Assembly (NCBI RefSeq): GCF_002953715.1
Contig: NZ_CP025013.1
Location: 310,001 to 374,000, forward strand
Direction of reading: 5' to 3'
Source of the DNA: Rhizobium leguminosarum
GTDB lineage: Bacteria > Pseudomonadota > Alphaproteobacteria > Rhizobiales > Rhizobiaceae
DNA: 64,000 nt
Both the position numbers and the translations under genes were made by a program. Of this stretch, positions 34,411 to 42,511 are shown piece after piece. The notes below the pieces were generated by a model. That model did not search any database. It was not told where the DNA came from and saw only the letters and a program-made list of their open reading frames with translations. The first letter of the stretch is position 1, and each line of letters starts with the position of its first letter.

Positions 34411-35306
34411 GATTCAACCTCCTCGTGCTTCTGGGTCCATCTCAGATAGGGAATGACGACGGCCATGGTGATCAGCAGCAGCACGACAGAAATTGCCGCA
34501 CCTCGTCCGAAATCGAAGATCTGCATGGCCTGCGTGAACGCCCAGAGCGCCAGCATCTGAGTAGACTGCGCCGGCCCGCCGCCCGTCAGACCGTAGACGA
34601 TGTCGAAAGCCTTCAGGGAGGAGATGACGGAAAGAACGAGGACGATCGTGATCGTCGGGCGCAATGCCGGCAATGTCACATGCTTGAACACCGCCCAGCG
34701 GCCGGCGCCATCGATGCGCGCGGCCTCCACGAGTGTCTGAGAGACATTCTGCAGGCCCGCCAGGAACAGGACCATCGAGAAGCCGACCGTCTGCCAGAGA
34801 TAGGCGACGAAGACCGAATAAAGGGCGATATCCCTGTTGCCCAGCCAGTCCTTGATCCAGCCCTGCATGCCCCACGAGGTGAGCAACTGGCTGAAAAGGC
34901 CGAAGAAGGGATCGTACATCCACTTCCACATGGTGGCCACCGCGATCGGCGCGATGATGACGGGCAGATAGAAGATGGCCCTGAGGCCATTGCGGCCGAA
35001 TATCTTCTGGTTGAGACTGAGCGCCAGCAGCAGTCCCACCATCGGCGGAAAGATCAAGCTCATCACGGTCCAGATTACGGTGTTGCGGAAGGCAACCCAG
35101 AAAACCGGATCTCTCGTGAAAATCGCCGAGTAGTTTGCAAGCCCTACAAATTGCCGCTGCGGATCCAGCCCGTTCCACTTCTGGAAGCTCAGGATGACGA
35201 CATTGAGCATCGGATAGAGGGCGAACACGGCATAAATTGCCAGGGCCGGAACGAGCAGGATGAGCGCTTGCACGCGCGGATCATGTGTCGACTGTCGAAG
35301 TGACAT
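34407..35306 (-). CDS. CUT1 ABC transporter permease (MalF/UgpA type)
   Basis: A 299-residue inner-membrane permease with about six membrane segments and an EAA loop (LVEAARIDGAGRWAVFKHVT). The opening ALILLVPALAIYAVFALYPM and the QFVGLANYSAIF segment are typical of the UgpA/MalF group. GGGAGGAAAG lies just before the ATG at 35306, which is preferred over a longer in-frame start. It is preceded by a 193-nt gap with a hairpin after the binding-protein gene and overlaps the second permease by four bases. Confidence 0.95.
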   Translation of the reverse strand: MSLRQSTHDPRVQALILLVPALAIYAVFALYPMLNVVILSFQKWNGLDPQRQFVGLANYSAIFTRDPVFWVAFRNTVIWTVMSLIFPPMVGLLLALSLNQKIFGRNGLRAIFYLPVIIAPIAVATMWKWMYDPFFGLFSQLLTSWGMQGWIKDWLGNRDIALYSVFVAYLWQTVGFSMVLFLAGLQNVSQTLVEAARIDGAGRWAVFKHVTLPALRPTITIVLVLSVISSLKAFDIVYGLTGGGPAQSTQMLALWAFTQAMQIFDFGRGAAISVVLLLITMAVVIPYLRWTQKHEEVES

Positions 35307-35454
35307 GCTTTCCTCCCAGAGCGCCGTGCGTCCTCTCGGACGCATAAAGGACGCTCCAACTCTTTGAACCTAGGCATCGTGCTTTCCGAAAATAGATTCC
35401 GATTTCGGGCCGATGCGCTGGCAGTGAAGCCGCCGCCAGCTCATGAAAAGGTGT

Positions 35455-35487
35455 GCCAGCCGCCGACACGAGGATCGGCTGACTGGC
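35455..35487 (-). other. Intra-operon hairpin after the CUT1 binding-protein gene
   Basis: On the minus strand GCCAG-tca-GCCGA pairs with TCGGC-gg-CTGGC across an 8-nt loop, starting about 13 nt after the binding-protein stop and upstream of the permeases. It has no T-run. Such structures commonly protect the mRNA 3' end of the binding-protein gene, giving more binding protein than permease. Confidence 0.45.
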
Positions 35488-35499
35488 GCCTTGGAGGAA

Positions 35500-36753
35500 T
35501 CAGGTTCTGCTTGCGATGAAACTCTGCAGCTGCTTGGCCGCGTCGGCCGGCTCGGTGTTTCCGGAGGCAACGTCGTTGATGACGCGGAAATACTCCGTCG
35601 TGACGTCGAGCGGGAACGCCTGATCGCCGTTCATGTACACCTTGCCATACTTCTGGAAGATGCCCAGCCATTCCGCCTCGAGCGGCTTCTGGTTGGCATA
35701 TTGTACATTCTTGTTGACGGAGGTCGAACTCAGCTGGCCGAGCAGATCCTGCTGCACCTTGGTCGAGAGGAAATAGTCGAGAAACTTCGCGGCTACGTCA
35801 GGGCTCTTGCTCTTGGTGCTGATGTAATTGTACTCGGCAAAGCCATAGAGACGGTCGGTATTGGTCGGGAAGGGGAAAATGCCGTAGTCGTCGAGATTGG
35901 CGCCGGAGCCGTCGAGCTGACTGACCAGCCAGTCGCCTTCGAGCATCATTGCCGCACGACCGGCGGTGAAGAGGCTGTAGGACTGTTTGTTGTCGATGCC
36001 CATGAATGGCTGCAGCGTATAGTCCTTCGCCCACTTGGCGAACTCCGCGAAGGATTCCGCCGCGCAGGGTTCCTTGGTCCAATCCAGCGTCATCGCCTTC
36101 AGCGCATCATGCTTTTCAGCACCGCACTTCGTTTCGAGGATGACGTCCATGAGACGCATGACGTGCCAGTTGACCGTGCCACCGAACGTGAAGGCAGGAA
36201 TGCCTGCGGCCTTCAGCTTATCGGCCGCGGCAAGCAGTTCCTCGTAGGTCTTCGGCTCTTCCTTGATGCCGGCCTGTTCGAAAAGCTTCTTGTTGTAGTA
36301 GACGGCCTCACCCTTGAAGGTGAAGGGAACGCCATGCTTGCCGCCGGGATAAAGGTCGGCGAAAGCCGCCGCTGAGGGCAACAATTCGTCTTTCCACTTA
36401 TACTCGGCATAGTACTTGTCGAGGGGCAGGGACAGGCCGGCCTTCACATATTCGCCGCCGAGGCCGAGGCCCGCCCAGCTGAAGTAAATGTCTGGCCCCT
36501 TGTCGGAGCCTGCAGCGACGCGCAGGGCCGTCTTGTGCTCGTCGACGGCGCGCTGGACGATCTCGACATGCGTTCCGGGGTTTGCGGCTTCGAAATCGGT
36601 GGCCACCTTTTTCAAGGCCGTATTGGCGGCATTATTGTCGAAGTTGAGGGTCCAGAGCGTGATGTCTTCAGCAAGAACCGGCGTGGCCGATAGTGACGCC
36701 ACGGCGATCGCAACGAGGCTGGCAGTCTTCAATTTCGCAGAAAGGGTCAGCAT
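35500..36753 (-). CDS. CUT1 ABC transporter extracellular solute-binding protein
   Basis: A 417-residue periplasmic binding protein with a signal peptide (about residues 1-28, ending VLAED). The mature part has family 1 solute-binding features: ITLWTLNFDNNAANTALKKV, FEAANPGTHVEIVQRAVDEH, GKHGVPFTFKGEAVYYNKKL, PKTYEELLAAADKLKAAGIP and GRAAMMLEGDWLVSQLDG. It captures the sugar and hands it to the two permeases encoded downstream. It heads the CUT1 operon and has the candidate operator CTGGTATGACGAG about 60 nt upstream. Co-localisation with an apiosidase-like hydrolase suggests an apiose-containing oligosaccharide, which is inference. Confidence 0.93.
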   Translation of the reverse strand: MLTLSAKLKTASLVAIAVASLSATPVLAEDITLWTLNFDNNAANTALKKVATDFEAANPGTHVEIVQRAVDEHKTALRVAAGSDKGPDIYFSWAGLGLGGEYVKAGLSLPLDKYYAEYKWKDELLPSAAAFADLYPGGKHGVPFTFKGEAVYYNKKLFEQAGIKEEPKTYEELLAAADKLKAAGIPAFTFGGTVNWHVMRLMDVILETKCGAEKHDALKAMTLDWTKEPCAAESFAEFAKWAKDYTLQPFMGIDNKQSYSLFTAGRAAMMLEGDWLVSQLDGSGANLDDYGIFPFPTNTDRLYGFAEYNYISTKSKSPDVAAKFLDYFLSTKVQQDLLGQLSSTSVNKNVQYANQKPLEAEWLGIFQKYGKVYMNGDQAFPLDVTTEYFRVINDVASGNTEPADAAKQLQSFIASRT

Positions 36754-36811
36754 TACCGTCCTCCTCTTGTAAAGCCGGGCCCCTTGTTGCAGATAGTCAT
36801 CGACATGTCAA

Positions 36812-36824
36812 CTGGTATGACGAG
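36812..36824 (+). promoter_or_regulatory. Candidate operator upstream of the CUT1 operon
   Basis: CTGGTATGACGAG lies between the dhaL stop and the binding-protein start. It contains TGGT-ATG-ACGA, fitting the TNGT-N3-ACNA half-site pattern of GntR/FadR-type regulators. Near-identical copies occur at 46656-46668 and 49393-49405 upstream of the other two apiose operons, all in the same orientation. Confidence 0.6.
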
Positions 36825-37469
36825 CTAACCATCACGACGCTGAGCAAATTTGGCCATGGCGGCGATGATGATGACGGCGGACGCGGCGCCGGGATCGATG
36901 TGGCCGATCACGCGGTCTCCCAATCGCGAAGCCCGTCCCTTGGCCGCCGTCATGTTGCTGGTCGCTTCACAGCCTGCCCGCGCTGCCCGCTCGGCGGCCT
37001 CAAAACATTGGGGGAGGGGCTTTCCCGACCGCCAGGCATCGAGTGCCGCGTCAGCCGCGGGTTTCCAGGCGTCAACCATCGTCTTTTCACCGGGCTCGGC
37101 CTTTCCGCGCTCCTGGATTCCCTGCGCCATTGCCGCAAAGACGCTGAGGAAGTCGTCATCGCTCAATGTCTGCTTGTCTTTGGCGGCCGCTCCGGCGCGC
37201 ATGAAGGCCGTGGCATATAGCGGGCCGGACGAAGCGCCGACCGCATTCAGGAACGCCTTTGCCGCGATGTTGAATGCGGTTGTCGGGGCAATTCCGGCGT
37301 CAAGTTCGCCGACCGCTTTCGCCGCGGCCTGGCAGCCTGCATCCATGGCAAGGCCGTGATCTCCATCGCCGATGGCACCGTCCAGCTCGCAAAGACGATC
37401 TCGTTCCGCCGCAATATCCTCGGCAATCCCAGCAAACAAGCGCTGCAGGTCTTCGGTCGTAAACGTCAT
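36825..37469 (-). CDS. dhaL: Dihydroxyacetone kinase-type subunit DhaL
   Basis: A 214-residue nucleotide-binding subunit of the DAK family. The ADP/Mg-binding aspartates appear in LDGAIGDGDHGLAMDAG, and NAVGASSGPLYATAF and MVDAWKPAADA follow the DhaL pattern. It starts 3 nt after dhaK, so the two are coupled. No DhaM phosphotransfer subunit is present. DhaK/DhaL in apiose clusters may phosphorylate dihydroxyacetone, L-erythrulose or apulose-like ketoses, and some two-subunit systems use ATP directly. The operon also carries apsD and apnL upstream, so a sugar-ketose role in apiose breakdown or a side branch is likely but not proved. Confidence 0.92.
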   Translation of the reverse strand: MTFTTEDLQRLFAGIAEDIAAERDRLCELDGAIGDGDHGLAMDAGCQAAAKAVGELDAGIAPTTAFNIAAKAFLNAVGASSGPLYATAFMRAGAAAKDKQTLSDDDFLSVFAAMAQGIQERGKAEPGEKTMVDAWKPAADAALDAWRSGKPLPQCFEAAERAARAGCEATSNMTAAKGRASRLGDRVIGHIDPGAASAVIIIAAMAKFAQRRDG

Positions 37470-37472
37470 CGA

Positions 37473-38477
37473 TTACCTCGCAAACATCGCGCAATCACAG
37501 GGGTGGTCGATCAATCGCTGAAGTTCGTCGTCAAGATGCACGATTGTGATCGACGCGCCGGCCATTTCGAGCGAGGTGCAGTAATTCCCGACGAGCGACG
37601 TATGGAGGATGAGCCCGGCATCGTCGAGCCGGGACTTCACGCGCCGCATCATGATGTAGAGTTCCATCATCGGGGTCGAACCCAGCGAATTGACGAGCAC
37701 GGCGACACGATCGCCCCGGTCTGCTTTCATTTCGCGAAGAATGCTGTCCATGAGTTCGTCGGTCACCGCGTCGGCCGGCCTCAGCGGCTCGCGCGCCACG
37801 CCAGGCTCCCCATGGATGCCCATTCCGATCTCCATCTCCCCCTCGCCGATCAGGAAATTTGGCCGGAGGGTCTGGGGCAGCGAACAGGGGGAAAGCGCCA
37901 CACCCATCGTATAGGTTCGCGCATTGGCATGGCGGGCGACACGCTCGACGTCGTCAAACGAGTAGAGAAGATCGCAGGCTGCGCCGGCGGCCTTGAAGAT
38001 GAAGACGTTGCCTGCCACGCCCCGTCGTCTTTCCCTCTGATCAGGAGGGGCGGACGCCACGTCATCCGTGGTCAGGACGGTACGTACCTCGATCTCGTCA
38101 AGCGCCAGCATCTCGGCAGCCATGTCGAAGTTCATCACGTCGCCGGCATAATTGCCATACATGAACAGGACACCGGCGCCGCCGTCGACCGCCATGGCGC
38201 AGGCGATGATCGGATCGGGCGGCGGCGACGCGAACACATTGCCGATTGCGGCCGCGTCTGCGAGCCCTTTGCCGACAAACCCCAGAAATGTCGGTTCGTG
38301 CCCGGATCCACCGCCGATGACCAGCCCGACCTTTCCCTTGCGCGGCCCGTTTCTGGCAATGATCGCGCGGGGCATGTCCTCTACCGCGTAGAGATGGCGC
38401 GGATGCGCCGCCAGGATACCCTGCAGCATCTCATCGACGGCATCTGCGCCGGAATTGATAAGCTTCTTCGTCTTCAC
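37473..38477 (-). CDS. dhaK: Dihydroxyacetone kinase-type subunit DhaK
   Basis: A 334-residue ketose-binding subunit. The start is a GTG at 38477 with GGGAGGA 5 nt upstream; it gives the expected KTKKLINSGADAVDEML opening. Conserved blocks are LVIGGGSGHEPTFLGFVGKG, FASPPPDPI, LFMYGNYAGDVMNFDMA and the C-terminal LVNSLGSTPMMELYIM. DhaK binds its substrate covalently through a histidine. It lies 56 nt after apnL and 3 nt before dhaL. Without DhaM, ATP rather than PEP is the expected phosphate donor. The substrate is probably a short ketose such as dihydroxyacetone, erythrulose or apulose. Confidence 0.92.
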   Translation of the reverse strand: MKTKKLINSGADAVDEMLQGILAAHPRHLYAVEDMPRAIIARNGPRKGKVGLVIGGGSGHEPTFLGFVGKGLADAAAIGNVFASPPPDPIIACAMAVDGGAGVLFMYGNYAGDVMNFDMAAEMLALDEIEVRTVLTTDDVASAPPDQRERRRGVAGNVFIFKAAGAACDLLYSFDDVERVARHANARTYTMGVALSPCSLPQTLRPNFLIGEGEMEIGMGIHGEPGVAREPLRPADAVTDELMDSILREMKADRGDRVAVLVNSLGSTPMMELYIMMRRVKSRLDDAGLILHTSLVGNYCTSLEMAGASITIVHLDDELQRLIDHPCDCAMFAR

Positions 38478-38533
38478 ATCGATCCTCCCGAGAGCGAGTT
38501 CCGATCGCATAGATGCAGCTGCACTGCTGGAGG

Positions 38534-40414
38534 TCAATCCGCCAGCACGTCGCGCTGCAGCGGCAAGACGGCGACAGCCAATGGGGCAAGCAGCAGATCC
38601 CCGCTTGAGTCCTTCCCGGTCGGCCCGCATGCGCTGCAATCGACCTTTCGTTCTTCGCTCGTCAGATTGCCGACATAAAGCCTGGCGCCTGTACTATCCG
38701 TTGCAACGAAAGACAGGACCTCGGCAGGAGAGGAGGAGACGCATTCCCGCCAGGTTGCGCCAGCCAATTGACACAGTGTCCGCACGGTTTCGAACAGCGG
38801 ACGACGCCCGCCTGGTTCGGTCGGTTCCCCCGGACCGGCGATCAGACCGAACGGACCTGATAAGGCTGATAGCGTCAGGCACTCCAGATCTGCATCCAGC
38901 ACTCGTATCGCATAACCGAGCGCGAAGGCCTGCCCGAAGCGTCCATTGTGGCGCGGGTCGCGGTTGGCCATCGGTATGCGTGCGCCGGACGGATTGTCCA
39001 TCGTGCGGCTGCCATAGGGGTTCTGCCGCATCGGGATCGTCGATGGACCGATGCGGTAAGGCTTGTCGCCGTAGATCGCACGCACCGACCGCGTGATGAA
39101 GGGCAGCGCTTCCAATGTCTGCATGACGCTGAGATCGTCGGCCGCATGCACGATCGGGTTGGTGCAGTGGCTGACGAAGTCGAGCTGTCCCTCCGGGACG
39201 CGCTTCCGGTTGAGCTCGGTGAAATAGCTCAGCATGCCGCCGCCGATGCGAATGCCGGGAAAGGCGGCGCGAGCGGCGGCATAGATCTCATCCAAAGGCG
39301 GGCAATCCGGCCAGGTGCTGCCGGGCGGCGTCGACTGCCGGTCAACCGAAGGCGAGATCATGATCGCATCGGGCCTGAATTCCGCAAGCTGCATCTGGCG
39401 AGCAATCTCGGCCGCCTCGATTGACGGCGACGATTTGCAGGCAAGGGCGATCTCCAGCGTCGAGCGGCCACGATAGGCGGCGGCGAGCATAGCGAACCGC
39501 CTGAGCGCGTCGACGCCGTGACCGGCACCCGGGTCGAAATGGAAGAGGAGTTCCTGGGGAGCGATCTCCGTCAGGACGGACTTTGCCGAGAGGGTCGCAT
39601 CGGCTTCTTCGGGTGTGATGATGACGCCAATATCCGGCATGGTGCCGGTGCGCGCACCGAGTTCAAGTTTTATGGCGCCGCCTGACACCCCAGGAGGATG
39701 CCGTGTCGAACCGCTGATATCCCTGATAACAAGCGACGTTTTCTGCCGAACAGGCTGATTGGCGGCAATCTGGTAGGGCCAGGGCAGGGCGAGCGGCCTG
39801 ACATATGTCTTATAGGATGCGTCCGACCAGTTCCTTTGATCTTCCATTTCAAAAGTGTCGCCCTCCATCCGGCATTCCGCCTGAACGTCAGGCATGACCG
39901 CGTGGGTGATGGCTCGCATGTCCTTGAACGGCTGCCAGGGCTCGATGAGATCAGGAAACCGTGTCGCCACGATCTCCCCGTCGACATGCTCGACCGTCGC
40001 CGCTGAACCCGCCAAACCGACGATCGGATGCAGGATGCAGAAGCCGCAGCGGTTGGTCTCGAAGCCGCTCGGGGCGATGGCCTCAGCCTCGAAGTCGAGC
40101 CGGTCCGCGCTTCCGGCGATACGAACGTCGATGACAAGCCTCGTATCGTCCGGTCCCTCGCAGCGGGCGAGATAGGCGACCTCGAAACGATCGTCATTCT
40201 GCTCGATCCGGAGCTCGGTGATTTCAGGGCTGTACGTCCCCCAGTCCCGGTCGCGGACAAGGTAGGAAATCGCTCGCAGCACCTCGGTCCCATCGTAGCG
40301 GATGGTGCGGAGGTTGCCGTTGGTGAGATCGGCTTGCAGTTTTCCGGCTCTCAGGCGAACGGGCGACGGATCGACGAGACGAGTGCCGTAGAGCTGGAAC
40401 GCATCGACCGTCAT
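38534..40414 (-). CDS. apnL: D-apionate lactonase
   Basis: A 626-residue cytoplasmic protein with no signal peptide, matching in size and context the D-apionate lactonase described in rhizobial D-apiose pathways, which hydrolyses D-apionolactone to D-apionate. I recognise it mainly by position next to apsD and by its unusual layout: an N-terminal beta-rich domain (VRLRAGKLQADLTNGNLRTI, RCGFCILHPI) followed by a barrel-like part (QLAEFRPDAIMISPSVDR, GIRIGGGMLSYFTELNRKRV, DFVSHCTNPIVHA) and a C-terminal strand domain (TDSTGARLYVGNLTSEERKV). It overlaps apsD by four bases (ATGA). No classical lactonase motif is seen, so the assignment depends on family recognition and neighbours. Confidence 0.8.
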   Translation of the reverse strand: MTVDAFQLYGTRLVDPSPVRLRAGKLQADLTNGNLRTIRYDGTEVLRAISYLVRDRDWGTYSPEITELRIEQNDDRFEVAYLARCEGPDDTRLVIDVRIAGSADRLDFEAEAIAPSGFETNRCGFCILHPIVGLAGSAATVEHVDGEIVATRFPDLIEPWQPFKDMRAITHAVMPDVQAECRMEGDTFEMEDQRNWSDASYKTYVRPLALPWPYQIAANQPVRQKTSLVIRDISGSTRHPPGVSGGAIKLELGARTGTMPDIGVIITPEEADATLSAKSVLTEIAPQELLFHFDPGAGHGVDALRRFAMLAAAYRGRSTLEIALACKSSPSIEAAEIARQMQLAEFRPDAIMISPSVDRQSTPPGSTWPDCPPLDEIYAAARAAFPGIRIGGGMLSYFTELNRKRVPEGQLDFVSHCTNPIVHAADDLSVMQTLEALPFITRSVRAIYGDKPYRIGPSTIPMRQNPYGSRTMDNPSGARIPMANRDPRHNGRFGQAFALGYAIRVLDADLECLTLSALSGPFGLIAGPGEPTEPGGRRPLFETVRTLCQLAGATWRECVSSSPAEVLSFVATDSTGARLYVGNLTSEERKVDCSACGPTGKDSSGDLLLAPLAVAVLPLQRDVLAD

Positions 40415-41445
40415 CGCAGCATCGCTCCGACATCGATCGCCTGTCCCCTGGCCGCACTGTCATAGGCGGCCTCGACGAGCGCGAAAGTTTTCAGATTGTC
40501 GGCGCCTGACGTCGAGTGTTCCGCGCCGCGCGCCAACTGGTCGACCCAATGCTGCTGGATCGCGTAGACGCTCTCCTGGATGTTGTGCCAGGGCCGCGAG
40601 GCCCATGACAGCAGCCTCGGAGACACGTCCGTGGTCGTGGTGCCCTTGGCGTTGGTGACCTGAAGGCCGTAGCCCTGGGTCAGGCGGATGGTGCCCTCCG
40701 AACCGTCGAGCTCGATCAAGGTCTCGGGAAACGGTTCCCTGGAAAGCTTGGTGGCGTAGCTGACGTCGACGACCGACGTGGCGCCGTTTTCATGGTCGAG
40801 CAGAATGGTCGCGACATCCTCGCCCTTGATGGCGGGATTGACTCGCTTGGTGCGGGCCGTGAGCGATCGAACGTCGCCAAGGATATAGCGGGCGATATCG
40901 AGCGTATGGATGCCGAGGTCTTCGATGATGAACCGCTCGCCCTCGGCCAGATAGGGCTGGCCGGAGAAGACGTCGTAGGCTGAGCGGAAGGAGAAGCGGC
41001 CCCAGAAGGGCGTGCCGATGGCATCCGCCTCCAGCGCGTTGCGCACCGCCTGGATCGGCGTCTGCCAGCGAAAGTTCTCGTGCACCATAAGGGGTATGCC
41101 GGCATTGCGACACGCCTCGACCATCGCCTTCGCGTCCGACAAGGTCTTGGCGAATGGCTTCTGGCAGATGGCCGGCACCTTGTTTCGAGCCGCCATTTCG
41201 ACGAGGGTGCGGTGGCTTTGGACGGTCGTAGCAATATCGACGAAATCAAAACCGCCATCGGCGAACAACGCCTCGGCATCGCCATAGCGGCGAGCGATGC
41301 CGAACTGATCGCCAACGACCTTCAGCCGTTCCGGGTCGCGATCGCAGATCGCGACGATGCCGGCACCCCGAACGTCGTTCCAGGCATGCATCTGGTTGAC
41401 CGCAAAGAAGCCGCAACCGATCAAAGCCCCTTTCAATTCCGTCAT
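40411..41445 (-). CDS. apsD: D-apiose dehydrogenase (Gfo/Idh/MocA family)
   Basis: A 344-residue NAD-dependent oxidoreductase that would oxidise D-apiose to D-apionolactone, the first step of the oxidative apiose pathway. The Rossmann motif is GALIGCGFFAVNQMHAW. The catalytic Lys motif reads AICQKPFAKTLSDAKAM (usually EKP), and the His/Asp pair is in DLGIHTLDIARYILGD. The start MTELKGAL is 1 nt from the stop of the CUT2 permease. It is encoded between the CUT2 transporter and apnL, exactly where a first catabolic enzyme for the imported sugar is expected. Other sugar dehydrogenases of this family would look similar; context decides. Confidence 0.85.
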   Translation of the reverse strand: MTELKGALIGCGFFAVNQMHAWNDVRGAGIVAICDRDPERLKVVGDQFGIARRYGDAEALFADGGFDFVDIATTVQSHRTLVEMAARNKVPAICQKPFAKTLSDAKAMVEACRNAGIPLMVHENFRWQTPIQAVRNALEADAIGTPFWGRFSFRSAYDVFSGQPYLAEGERFIIEDLGIHTLDIARYILGDVRSLTARTKRVNPAIKGEDVATILLDHENGATSVVDVSYATKLSREPFPETLIELDGSEGTIRLTQGYGLQVTNAKGTTTTDVSPRLLSWASRPWHNIQESVYAIQQHWVDQLARGAEHSTSGADNLKTFALVEAAYDSAARGQAIDVGAMLR

Positions 41446-41446
41446 C

Positions 41447-42511
41447 TCAACCTGCCTTTGCCATCTGCATGAGGGTAACGCGCTGCTGCAGGCGGCGCTG
41501 CGCCTGGTCGACGACGACGGCAATGATGATGACGAGGCCCTTGATGACCATCTGCCAGAAGGAGGAAACGCCCATCATCACCAATCCGTCGGAGAGGATA
41601 CCGATGACGAAGGCGCCAATGATCGTGCCGCCGATCGTGCCGCGGCCGCCCGACATCGAGGTGCCGCCGAGCACGGCTGCGGCGATCGCATTGAGTTCGA
41701 AGCTTTCGCCGGTCGCGGGATGAGCTGCCATCAGTTCGGAGGAGATGACGACGCCGACGATAGCGGCGCACAGTCCGGAGAACATATAGACGAAGATCTT
41801 GACGACATCGACCCGGATACCCGACATGCGCGCGGCCCGCTCATTGCCGCCGACGGCGAAGATATGACGGCCGATCGGTGTCGAGCGGGCGACATAGGCA
41901 GCCAGCAGGGCAAGCACGATCAGAATCCAGATCGAAACCGGCAGGCCGAGGATGCGCCCCGCGCCGAAGAAATCGAAGCCAGTCGTTGCGTATTCAGGCC
42001 GGCCGACAAGGTTCGGAAATGTCTGGCCGTCCGACGACAGCAGGGCGAGACCGCGGGCGATATAGAGCGTGCCGAGCGTGGCGATGAAGGGAGCGACGTT
42101 GAGCTTGGTGATCAGCAGACCGTTGATCAGACCGATGAGCAGGCCGATCGACAAGGTGATCAGCACGATCTCGAAGAGGTTGAAAAAGATGGTGTAGCCG
42201 ATCGGCAATTCGATGCCGTAAAGGATCAGGCCGCCGGCGACCATGCCGCAAAGCCCGACGATCGATCCGACCGAGAGATCGATGCCGCCGGTGATGATGA
42301 CGAAGGTCATGCCCATCGCCAGGAAGGCGTTGAGCGCCACATGCTTCGACATCAGGATCATGTTCGCCGTCGAGGTGAAGTTCGGAGCGAAGATCGCGAA
42401 GAAGATGATGACCGCGAATAACGCGATGAACGTCCTGAGCTTCATCAGCGTCAGCAGCGCCGAGCCGTTGGCGCCCTTTGGCGCGAGAGTGGTTGATGTA
42501 GCCGCGATCAT
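41447..42511 (-). CDS. CUT2 ABC transporter permease (RbsC type)
   Basis: A 354-residue inner-membrane permease with 8-10 hydrophobic segments of the ribose/xylose/AraH family. Characteristic blocks are MTFVIITGGIDLSVGSIVGL, LNVAPFIATLGTLYIARGLA, RHIFAVGGNERAARMSGI and NAIAAAVLGGTSMSGGRGTI. It works as a homodimer with the single two-domain ATPase encoded upstream, which it overlaps by four bases. Linkage to apsD and apnL suggests D-apiose as the substrate. Confidence 0.95.
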   Translation of the reverse strand: MIAATSTTLAPKGANGSALLTLMKLRTFIALFAVIIFFAIFAPNFTSTANMILMSKHVALNAFLAMGMTFVIITGGIDLSVGSIVGLCGMVAGGLILYGIELPIGYTIFFNLFEIVLITLSIGLLIGLINGLLITKLNVAPFIATLGTLYIARGLALLSSDGQTFPNLVGRPEYATTGFDFFGAGRILGLPVSIWILIVLALLAAYVARSTPIGRHIFAVGGNERAARMSGIRVDVVKIFVYMFSGLCAAIVGVVISSELMAAHPATGESFELNAIAAAVLGGTSMSGGRGTIGGTIIGAFVIGILSDGLVMMGVSSFWQMVIKGLVIIIAVVVDQAQRRLQQRVTLMQMAKAG

